From: CAZJCK01 sp964544635
GTDB taxonomy: Bacteria > Zixibacteria > MSB-5A5 > GN15 > FEB-12
NCBI GenBank assembly: GCA_964544635.1
Contig: CAZJCK010000107.1
Span: 1-9,185, forward strand
Reading direction: 5' to 3'
DNA length: 9,185 nt
The position numbers and the translations under genes are program-made. Of the stretch, positions 1 through 4,935 are shown piece after piece. The first letter of the stretch is position 1; each line of letters begins with the position of its first letter. The notes under the pieces were generated by a model. That model saw only the letters and a program-made list of their open reading frames with translations, was not told the origin of the DNA and did not search any database.

Positions 1-747
1 ATGCCAACTAAATCCCGCATCGAATGGACCGGCTCTACATGGAACCCCGTCACCGGGTGCAACAAAGTCTCGGCCGGGTGTGAACATTGCTACGCGGAAC
101 GGATGGCGCGACGTCTCCAGGCTATGGGGGTCGATAAGTACCGCCACGGCTTCGAGGTCACACTCCACCCCGAAACGCTCGAGGAGCCTCTGCGCTGGCG
201 TAAACCGCGCATGGTCTTTGTCAACTCGATGTCGGACCTGTTCCACGACGCCGTCCCGCAGGACTACCTCGAACAGATCTTCGACATCATGCGGCGTTGC
301 CCTCAGCACGTTTTCCAGGTGCTGACCAAGCGCTCCAAGCAGATGGTGCGTCGCACCAAATCGTTCGACTGGCCGTCCAATGTCTGGGCAGGGGTGACGG
401 TCGAGAGCGGGCATTATGTGTATCGCATCAACGACCTGCGCAAGACCGGCGCGGCCGTGAAGTGGTTGTCGCTGGAACCGCTCATAGGCCCGATGCCGCC
501 GCTCGATCTGTCCGGCATCGACTGGGCGGTGATCGGCGGCGAGTCGGGACCGGGGGCGCGGCCGATGCAGCGTAGCTGGGTGGTCGATATCCGTCAGCAG
601 TGCCGCACGCAAAGTGTGGCATTCTTCTTCAAGCAGTGGGGTGGCGTGAACAAGAAGCGGACGGGGCGGACGCTCGACGGCCGCTTGTACGACAACATGC
701 CGTCTGCGCTCGACCACCATGTGCAGCAGTACGGTTTGCCGTTGTAG
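1..747 (+). CDS. DUF5131 / phage Gp37-Gp68 family protein
   Basis: A 248-residue protein that reads as a complete member of the DUF5131 (phage Gp37/Gp68) family; its biochemical activity is not established. The N-terminus has the family hallmark IEWTGSTWNPVTGC followed by two further cysteines, giving C20-X6-C27-X2-C30, a spacing reminiscent of radical-SAM-like iron-sulfur sites. Other family blocks are NSMSDLFH (75-82), VFQVLTKR (104-111), WLSLEPLIGP (155-164), VIGGESGPGARPM (177-189) and FFFKQWGG (208-215). The start is taken at base 1 because the ATG there gives the usual family N-terminus; the upstream region lies outside the window, so RBS and promoter cannot be judged. The family occurs in phages and in bacterial chromosomes. 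Nothing else here looks phage-derived. Family call is firm; function is open. Confidence 0.9.
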   Translation: MPTKSRIEWTGSTWNPVTGCNKVSAGCEHCYAERMARRLQAMGVDKYRHGFEVTLHPETLEEPLRWRKPRMVFVNSMSDLFHDAVPQDYLEQIFDIMRRCPQHVFQVLTKRSKQMVRRTKSFDWPSNVWAGVTVESGHYVYRINDLRKTGAAVKWLSLEPLIGPMPPLDLSGIDWAVIGGESGPGARPMQRSWVVDIRQQCRTQSVAFFFKQWGGVNKKRTGRTLDGRLYDNMPSALDHHVQQYGLPL

Positions 748-776
748 TTTCCGGCGACGTATCGTTATCTTCTTTC

Positions 777-1331
777 ATGTCCCCGCCCTTCCTCACAACC
801 GAGCGGCTCGTATTCCGCCGGCCTGAAGAAGCCGATCGCGAGTTCGTCAGGCGTATCCTCTCGGATCAAACCCTCACACATCGCCCCGACGCCCTGCCCG
901 CTAAAGACGAGGTTAGCCATCTCGTCGACTGGATCTACGACCAGTGGAAAGAACGTCCGTTCGGACCGGCAGTCATCGAACTTCGCGAAACCGAAGAGCG
1001 AATCGGTGTGGGCGGGTTGAAGTACATCGACATCGATGGCACCGAATATGTCGACCTGGGGATGATGTTTCTCAAAGAGTACCAGCAGAAGGGGCTGGGG
1101 TATGAAGCGGGGGAGGCGCTCCTGCATATCGCGTTCGAAAAATTCAACTACGATATAGTGACTGCCAACACGACCAACGACAACCTGGGTGCGTTGCATC
1201 TGCTGGAAATGTGGGGATTTGAACAGGTTGGACAGGTGTCGTTCGATCGCTACGGCGTGAAGCGCAACGATGTCCAATTGTGGCAGTTGACGCGACAGCG
1301 GTGGGAGAAGACGCTGCATACACGTGAGTAG
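777..1331 (+). CDS. GNAT family N-acetyltransferase (RimJ/RimL-like)
   Basis: A 184-residue acetyl-CoA-dependent N-acyltransferase of the Acetyltransf_3 type, the group containing ribosomal-protein and small-molecule acetylases. Visible landmarks are the N-terminal TTERLVFRRP (7-16), the beta-bulge strand region around YVDLGMMF (91-98), the pyrophosphate-binding motif A QQKGLGYEA (103-111) and the C-terminal NDNLGALHLLEMWGFEQVG block (134-152). The reading frame is open back to base 600, but that part overlaps the DUF5131 gene and looks unlike a GNAT; the ATG at 777 puts TTERL at the usual position. No Shine-Dalgarno is visible before 777; a weak -10-like TATCTT (766-771) ends 5 nt before the ATG. 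The gene follows the DUF5131 gene by 29 nt. The substrate cannot be predicted. The stop codon lies inside an intergenic hairpin repeat. Confidence 0.88.
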   Translation: MSPPFLTTERLVFRRPEEADREFVRRILSDQTLTHRPDALPAKDEVSHLVDWIYDQWKERPFGPAVIELRETEERIGVGGLKYIDIDGTEYVDLGMMFLKEYQQKGLGYEAGEALLHIAFEKFNYDIVTANTTNDNLGALHLLEMWGFEQVGQVSFDRYGVKRNDVQLWQLTRQRWEKTLHTRE

Positions 1332-1383
1332 CCGTAGCGCAGATTTCGGAGTCCGGCGCAGCCGGGCGGAGAGGTCCGCGACC
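1328..1383 (+). repeat. Dispersed hairpin repeat, copy A
   Basis: About 56 bases with GTAGCC at the left end, an imperfect hairpin GTCCGGC-gca-GCCGGGC at 1351-1367 (one G-T pair) and a tail GGAGAGGTCCGCGACC. It matches copy B (3217-3266) along its length: GTAGCC, AT-TC, AGTCCGGCG-AGCCGG, AGAG-TCCG and CC are shared in order with a small indel. The left end includes the TAG stop codon of the acetyltransferase gene. Inference: a REP-like intergenic palindromic element. It has no T-run after it, so it is not an ordinary intrinsic terminator. Confidence 0.55.
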
Positions 1384-1530
1384 TTCTTGCGATCGCCTGC
1401 GCCAAACCTCTTGGTTCGCTCGTTTCCGACGACCACACCTCGGGATCTGCCCGAAGAATTGCGGGATTGCCCGGCGGCGAAAGTGGAAACCGTACGTGCC
1501 TTTTACCTGTTACACACGCAAGCCATCATA

Positions 1531-1536
1531 AAGGAG
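1531..1536 (+). promoter_or_regulatory. Ribosome binding site that sets the DUF2237 start
   Basis: AAGGAG lies 6 nt before the ATG at 1543. It settles the start of the DUF2237 protein, whose frame is open back to 1324 through the repeat element. The upstream in-frame 73 codons resemble no known family and have no such site. Confidence 0.8.
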
Positions 1537-1542
1537 ACAACG

Positions 1543-1938
1543 ATGCGACTGCATGACGATATACCCGTAGAAAGCCGCCCCAAAAACGTTCTGGGCGGGC
1601 CGCTCAAACCGTGCTGCTTCTCCCCCAAGACGGGATTTTTCCGCGACGGCTTCTGCAATACATCTGAAGAGGATGTCGGCTCGCACACGGTCTGTGTGAT
1701 TGTGACCGATGAGTTTTTGGAGTTTTCGAAGTCGCGCGGCAACGATCTATCGACACCAAACGAAGCGTGGGGTTTCCCCGGCCTGACAGATGGCGACAAG
1801 TGGTGCATGTGCGCGCTGCGCTGGGTGGAAGCGGAACGTGCCGGGGTGGCGCCGCCGGTAGTGCTTGATGCGTGTCATGAACGCTGCCTTGGCGTGATCA
1901 GCCTCGAGACCCTGCAGTCGCATGCGGCGGTGAAGTAA
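1543..1938 (+). CDS. DUF2237 family protein
   Basis: A 131-residue soluble protein matching the DUF2237 family nearly end to end; the family has no established function. Conserved blocks are NVLGGPLKPC (15-24), TGFFRDGFCNT (30-40), DVGSHTVCVIVTDEFLEFSKSRGNDLSTP split over 44-72, WGFPGLTDGDKWCMCALRW (76-94), and AGVAPPVVLDACHERCL (100-116). It holds eight cysteines (24, 25, 38, 51, 88, 90, 111, 115), including a CxC and a CHERC, which suggests metal binding or redox chemistry; that is inference. No signal peptide or membrane segment is seen. The start follows a strong AAGGAG; 211 bases separate it from the acetyltransferase, so it is probably transcribed on its own, though I see no clear promoter. 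It converges with the ATL gene on the other strand. Confidence 0.9.
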   Translation: MRLHDDIPVESRPKNVLGGPLKPCCFSPKTGFFRDGFCNTSEEDVGSHTVCVIVTDEFLEFSKSRGNDLSTPNEAWGFPGLTDGDKWCMCALRWVEAERAGVAPPVVLDACHERCLGVISLETLQSHAAVK

Positions 1939-1970
1939 TTATCCTGCATCCACCGCCCTTTTCTTCGCAG

Positions 1971-1996
1971 GGCAGCCTTAGCCTTGGAAGGCTGCC
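1971..1996. terminator. Strong inverted repeat between convergent genes
   Basis: GGCAGCCTT (1971-1979) pairs perfectly with AAGGCTGCC (1988-1996) around an 8-nt spacer, and an alternative AGCCTT-gg-AAGGCT hairpin nests inside it (1980-1993). It lies between the DUF2237 stop at 1938 and the convergent ATL stop at 2063, where a bidirectional terminator is expected. Neither side carries a T-run, so it is not a canonical intrinsic terminator; it may instead stabilise 3' ends. The rest of 1939-2062 shows no gene. Confidence 0.45.
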
Positions 1997-2062
1997 ACGA
2001 GAAACTCACCGCAATGGTGGGCTACATGTGTCTATGTTCGATTTCACAGACGCAGTGCAACA

Positions 2063-2389
2063 CTACCCACCCCAGCCATACTTCTTCAAATCAATCTTGT
2101 CCCCCAGGTCGAAGACAACGCGTTCGCGTTCCAGCCGTGATTTCTGCTCTTCATAGCCGGCGCCGCGGGGTAATGAGATGCGTCCCTGTGCATTGATCAC
2201 GCGCCACCACGGCAGCTTGTGTGTGCGCGACGAACTGTGCAGCACCCGTGTCACCTGTCGCGCCCCCTTCGGATTGCCGGCCATGGTTGCGACCTGACCG
2301 TATGACGCTACTTTCCCCTTCGGGATGCGCTTGATGATGGCGATCACCCGCTCGACAAACGGATCAGTTACCATATCTGCGTGTGGCAT
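2063..2389 (-). CDS. Alkyltransferase-like (ATL) protein, MGMT family
   Basis: A 108-residue single-domain protein of the Ada/MGMT DNA-binding family that lacks the alkyl-acceptor cysteine. The winged-helix region reads RIPKGKVASYGQVATMAG (21-38), GARQV (42-46), then LPWWRVINAQGRISLP (59-74). In O6-alkylguanine transferases the active site is PCHRV; here it is P60-W61-W62-R63-V64, so no alkyl transfer is expected. Tyr30, Arg44 and Trp61 have the same 14- and 17-residue spacing as the Tyr, Arg finger and Trp of fission yeast Atl1 (Tyr25, Arg39, Trp56), which flips out and flags O6-alkylguanine for nucleotide excision repair. The same recognition role is inferred. The start at 2389 is 5 nt after the stop of the CoA-binding gene, so the two form an operon; ATG 2374 is an alternative start. 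The open frame above 2389 overlaps the upstream gene and is not used. Confidence 0.88.
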   Translation of the reverse strand: MPHADMVTDPFVERVIAIIKRIPKGKVASYGQVATMAGNPKGARQVTRVLHSSSRTHKLPWWRVINAQGRISLPRGAGYEEQKSRLERERVVFDLGDKIDLKKYGWGG

Positions 2390-2394
2390 GTATC

Positions 2395-2838
2395 TCAGTC
2401 CCGCTTGAACAGGTGAGCCAGGAAGCGGTGGAAGGCGTGGATGCCGGTGACCGGCTTCGCGTACATGATGGCGCACTTTCCGGATACGGTCTCGATCCCG
2501 GCCAGGCGCGCCTTGGCCTCGGCCTCGGAGAAATCGGCCCCCTGCTGAAACCAGAGTTTAGGGACTTCGGCGGCGATGGCGTCGTTGATGACATCGAGGG
2601 CGGCGGCCGGTTTAACCACGATCACGGCAGTGTCGACCTGGCCGGGGACGGCGTCGAGGGACGGATAGCACTGGTCGTTTTCGACCCGTTCGGTGTTGGG
2701 ATTGACCGGGACGACGTCGTACCCCTTCTCCTTCAGGGTTCGATAAACATAGCCGCCGAACCGTTTGTTGGCACTGGAGGCGCCGACCACGGCGATTTTG
2801 CCGGTCAGGAACTGGTCGAGATGGTCAGGTCCGCTCAT
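2395..2838 (-). CDS. CoA-binding protein (CoA_binding_2, YccU-like)
   Basis: A 147-residue cytosolic protein with a single Rossmann-type CoA-binding domain, the fold seen alone in YccU-type proteins and as the N-terminal part of succinyl-CoA synthetase alpha subunits. The phosphate loop is KIAVVGASSANKRFG (14-28), followed by YRTLKEKGYDVVPVNPN (32-48), VDTAVIVVKP (68-77), PKLWFQQGA (93-101) and the terminal CAIMYAKP block (122-129). Length matches the stand-alone family. It binds CoA or an acyl-CoA in related proteins, but its cellular role is unknown. ATG 2838 is chosen for its strong Shine-Dalgarno and because family similarity begins there; the frame stays open further upstream through non-coding sequence and the gap. 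First gene of a two-gene operon with the ATL gene. Confidence 0.9.
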   Translation of the reverse strand: MSGPDHLDQFLTGKIAVVGASSANKRFGGYVYRTLKEKGYDVVPVNPNTERVENDQCYPSLDAVPGQVDTAVIVVKPAAALDVINDAIAAEVPKLWFQQGADFSEAEAKARLAGIETVSGKCAIMYAKPVTGIHAFHRFLAHLFKRD

Positions 2839-2839
2839 T

Positions 2840-2847
2840 CTCCCCTC
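2840..2847 (-). promoter_or_regulatory. Ribosome binding site of the CoA-binding gene
   Basis: On the minus strand GAGGGGAG stands immediately before the ATG at 2838, with its GAGG core about 5 nt away. It supports this start over the longer open frame that runs back into the assembly gap. Confidence 0.75.
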
Positions 2848-2865
2848 GTTTGGCTTCTGGTGGCA

Positions 2866-2894
2866 AATATAGTGATTGAGCGGCAGCCGTTCGA
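2866..2894 (-). promoter_or_regulatory. Possible promoter of the CoA-binding/ATL operon
   Basis: On the minus strand TATATT (2871-2866) is a good -10 candidate and would give a leader of about 20 nt containing the ribosome binding site. At 17-nt spacing the -35 is TCGAAC (2894-2889), only 3 of 6 to consensus, so the call rests mostly on the -10 and its placement. The flanking 2895-2977 holds no recognisable gene. Confidence 0.3.
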
Positions 2895-2977
2895 GAAAAA
2901 AGTGGGTGAATTGGTGGGGTATAAACAGGATTGTGTTGATGGTGAGCATGAGGATGAACCGGTCGCTGGGGAAGAGT

Positions 2978-3010
2978 GGATCCCGGATCTTCGGCCCGGC
3001 TGTCGCCGGG
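2978..3010 (-). repeat. Dispersed hairpin repeat, copy C, cut by the gap
   Basis: A perfect hairpin CCCGGC-tgtc-GCCGGG (2995-3010) preceded by GGATCCCGGATCTTCGG. Read on + it aligns with the reverse complement of copy B (GGCCCCGGAACTCTGCG then CCGGCTTCGCCGG), so it is a member of the same family in the opposite orientation. The other half, expected to carry the GTAGCC end, is lost in the N run that begins at the next base. Confidence 0.5.
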
Positions 3011-3110
3011 NNNNNNNNNNNNNNNNNNNNNNNNNNNNNNNNNNNNNNNNNNNNNNNNNNNNNNNNNNNNNNNNNNNNNNNNNNNNNNNNNNNNNNNNNN
3101 NNNNNNNNNN
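3011..3110. other. Assembly gap (100 N)
   Basis: Exactly 100 Ns, the conventional placeholder for a gap of unknown length. The left edge coincides with the end of a hairpin repeat copy, and a second, inverted copy lies 106 bases beyond the right edge. The real sequence could be short or could hide further repeats or a gene. The unique sequence just right of it (3111-3216) shows no recognisable gene; a small inverted repeat AAGAT-7 nt-ATCTT sits at 3200-3216. Confidence 0.98.
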
Positions 3111-3216
3111 GGATGACATGTGAAGGTGCTGTCTGTGGGCATCGTGCGGGGAGGGCCGCGTACAGGATGTACCCAAGTCCTTCGGGCATGCTGGTCAACA
3201 AGATTGATGCGATCTT

Positions 3217-3266
3217 GTAGCCTGGAATCTCAAGTCCGGCGAAGCCGGACGCAGAGTTCCGGGGCC
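3217..3266 (+). repeat. Dispersed hairpin repeat, copy B
   Basis: The clearest copy. GTCCGGC-gaa-GCCGGAC at 3234-3250 is a perfect 7-bp hairpin. It is flanked by GTAGCCTGGAATCTCAA on the left and GCAGAGTTCCGGGGCC on the right, both of which recur in copy A in the same order and strand. It ends 13 bases before the -35 box of the pdxT promoter. Confidence 0.6.
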
Positions 3267-3279
3267 GTTTACGGGCCGG

Positions 3280-3308
3280 TTGACGCGAACGATATTCTCC
3301 TGTACCAT
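3280..3308 (+). promoter_or_regulatory. Probable sigma-70 type promoter of pdxT
   Basis: TTGACG (3280-3285, 5 of 6 to consensus) and TACCAT (3303-3308, 4 of 6) are separated by exactly 17 nt. Transcription would begin near 3315, giving a leader of about 32 nt with the weak TAAGG (3335-3339) 7 nt before the ATG. Confidence 0.5.
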
Positions 3309-3346
3309 AGGCACTTCCGAACAATTTACGTGTTTAAGGCTGTGCC

Positions 3347-3955
3347 ATGAACGAGTTCAGAAACCTGCATATCGGCGTGCTGGCCCTGCAGGGCGACTAT
3401 GCCCGCCACTGTCACCAACTGCGTCTGCTGGGCGCCCAGTGCAGCGAAATCCGGCTGCCGCGACATCTGGAGACAGTCGATGGTCTGATCTGGCCGGGGG
3501 GGGAGTCGACCACCATGAACATCCTGCTCGACCGCTTCAATCTGCGCCACGCCATAGCCGAGTTTGCTGGCCGCAAACCGGTCTGGGGAACGTGCGCCGG
3601 CATGATTATGATCGCCAAAAATATCATCGGCAACCTCTCCAGGGTACAGACGCTCGGGCTGATGGATATCGATATCGAGCGCAACAGCTACGGCCGGCAG
3701 ATCTTTTCATTTGATGAAACCATCACGGCCCGGCTGGACAGCCGGGTGGTAAAGCTCAACGGCAGTTTTATCCGGGCGCCGCGGGTGATCCGGACCGGCG
3801 AGACGGTGGAAATTCTTGCCGAATTTCACGGTGACCCCGTACTACTTCGCGAGAACAATTTGCTGGCCAGTTCGTTTCATACGGAACTGGATAACGACAC
3901 GACATTGCTTGCGTATTTTTTAACAAACTTTTTATTGGCGACAACCGATTCTTAA
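3347..3955 (+). CDS. pdxT: Pyridoxal 5'-phosphate synthase glutaminase subunit PdxT
   Basis: The class I glutamine amidotransferase subunit of the DXP-independent vitamin B6 pathway. It releases ammonia from glutamine and channels it to the synthase PdxS, which builds PLP from ribose 5-phosphate and glyceraldehyde 3-phosphate. All hallmarks are present in 202 residues: GVLALQGD (10-17), the oxyanion-region PGGEST (50-55), the nucleophile Cys83 in GTCAGM, RNSYGRQ (112-118), GSFIRAP (139-145) and the catalytic His178/Glu180 in FHTEL. The cytosolic length is normal. The ATG at 3347 places the first motif at its usual distance. It has its own promoter; lipA follows after 14 nt but with a separate promoter. 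The partner pdxS, often adjacent, is not in this window. Confidence 0.96.
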   Translation: MNEFRNLHIGVLALQGDYARHCHQLRLLGAQCSEIRLPRHLETVDGLIWPGGESTTMNILLDRFNLRHAIAEFAGRKPVWGTCAGMIMIAKNIIGNLSRVQTLGLMDIDIERNSYGRQIFSFDETITARLDSRVVKLNGSFIRAPRVIRTGETVEILAEFHGDPVLLRENNLLASSFHTELDNDTTLLAYFLTNFLLATTDS

Positions 3956-3963
3956 CATATACT
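3935..3963 (+). promoter_or_regulatory. Probable lipA promoter, close enough for a leaderless mRNA
   Basis: TTGGCG (3935-3940, 4 of 6) and TATACT (3958-3963, 5 of 6) at exactly 17-nt spacing. The -10 ends 6 nt before the lipA ATG, so the predicted transcription start is at or next to base 3970, the A of the ATG. The pdxT stop codon (3953-3955) lies within the spacer. No Shine-Dalgarno precedes the ATG, in keeping with leaderless translation. Confidence 0.5.
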
Positions 3964-3969
3964 TCATCG

Positions 3970-4935
3970 ATGCATAAGGTCCTTTTTACACAGTCGATCG
4001 GCGATCATTCCGCCCACGGTTTGAAGCCGAAAGCGCCCAAGGTATCGGAGCGTCTGCAGGTGCCGCATGTGCGCCTGCCGCGCTGGATGAAGACCACTGC
4101 GAAGTTTTCGTCGAGTTACAATCGGGTAAAGGGGATTCTTGCCGAGAACGGTTTGCACTCGGTCTGCCAGGAGGCAGCCTGCCCGAACATCCGGGAGTGC
4201 TGGGACGAAGGCACCGCCACCTTCATGATCCTCGGCAAGTATTGTACGCGTAACTGCAACTTTTGCGACGTGCTGCACGGCGGCCCGGGCGGGGTGGTCG
4301 ACGAAGACGAACCGAAGCGCCTGGCCGACGCCGTGGCGCAACTAAATTTGAAACAAGTTGTTATCACATCGGTAACACGAGATGACCTGCCGGATGGGGG
4401 TGCCTCTATTTTTGCCCGGACTATAGAGGCCCTCCGAAGGCAGGATAAATTTGTGAAGGTCGAATTTTTGGTGCCCGATTTCGGCGGCAACATGGATTCG
4501 GTCCGGACAGTCCTCGACAGCGGCGTTGATGTTTTCGCGCACAATGTCGAGACTGTCGGGCGGCTGCACAAACGGGTACGCGGCGCCGCCAAGCTCGATC
4601 GCTCCCTGGCAGTGCTGCGCTATGCCGCCAACTACAAGCCGAGACGGGTAATCAAGACCGGCCTGATGGTCGGCCTCGGTGAAACCAGCGACGAACTGGT
4701 GGAGGTCATGCAGCAGATTTATGCCGCCGGCGTGGACATTCTCACGATCGGCCAGTACCTGCGGCCGTCGGAGGCCCACCTGCCGATCGAGCGTTTCTAT
4801 CATCCCGACGAGTTCGCCGAGCTGGCTCGTATAGGCAAGGACATTGGACTGGGCCACGTCGAAGCCGGACCGCTGGTCCGCAGCTCGTACAAAGCGTTTA
4901 CCCAGTCCGCCGCACTACTGGAGCAGGCATGCTGA
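3970..4935 (+). CDS. lipA: Lipoyl synthase LipA
   Basis: A radical-SAM enzyme that inserts two sulfur atoms at C6 and C8 of protein-bound octanoyl chains to form the lipoyl cofactor of 2-oxoacid dehydrogenases and the glycine cleavage system. Both [4Fe-4S] cluster motifs are visible: auxiliary cluster Cys66, Cys71, Cys77 (VCQEAACPNIRECW) and the radical-SAM cluster Cys92-X3-Cys96-X2-Cys99. The C-terminal RSSY (304-307) carries the conserved serine that ligates the auxiliary cluster. Further family blocks are ITSVTRDDLPDGGA (131-144), FAHNVETVGRL, KTGLMVGLGET and LTIGQYLRPS. At 321 residues the length is normal. ATG 3970 is the only good start before the conserved RLPRWMK (35-41); it has no Shine-Dalgarno. 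Octanoyltransferase lipB is not in the window. The 3' end overlaps ispH. Confidence 0.97.
   Translation: MHKVLFTQSIGDHSAHGLKPKAPKVSERLQVPHVRLPRWMKTTAKFSSSYNRVKGILAENGLHSVCQEAACPNIRECWDEGTATFMILGKYCTRNCNFCDVLHGGPGGVVDEDEPKRLADAVAQLNLKQVVITSVTRDDLPDGGASIFARTIEALRRQDKFVKVEFLVPDFGGNMDSVRTVLDSGVDVFAHNVETVGRLHKRVRGAAKLDRSLAVLRYAANYKPRRVIKTGLMVGLGETSDELVEVMQQIYAAGVDILTIGQYLRPSEAHLPIERFYHPDEFAELARIGKDIGLGHVEAGPLVRSSYKAFTQSAALLEQAC

Noticed and set aside
1389..1396. GCGATCGC octamer resembling the cyanobacterial HIP1 site
   Set aside because: I noticed only this one copy; nothing else suggests a cyanobacterium.
765..1436. Minus-strand open frame opposite the acetyltransferase
   Set aside because: Covers a clear GNAT gene in antisense and has no domain signature.
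1324..1542. N-terminal extension of the DUF2237 frame
   Set aside because: Runs through the hairpin repeat with no homology-like pattern; the strong RBS and family start are at 1543.
1984..2196. Small + strand open frame between DUF2237 and the ATL gene
   Set aside because: Starts in the hairpin and overlaps the ATL gene in antisense; no RBS or domain.
2839..3324. Upstream extension of the CoA-binding frame across the N run
   Set aside because: The frame is open only because of Ns and repeat sequence; the RBS and family start are at 2838.
3280..3714. Second + strand frame overlapping the pdxT start
   Set aside because: Shadow of pdxT in another frame, with no domain signal.
3729..3746. CCCGGCT-ggac-AGCCGGG inverted repeat inside pdxT, similar in core to the intergenic repeats
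   Set aside because: It encodes ordinary PdxT residues and lacks the conserved repeat flanks; probably chance in GC-rich coding sequence.
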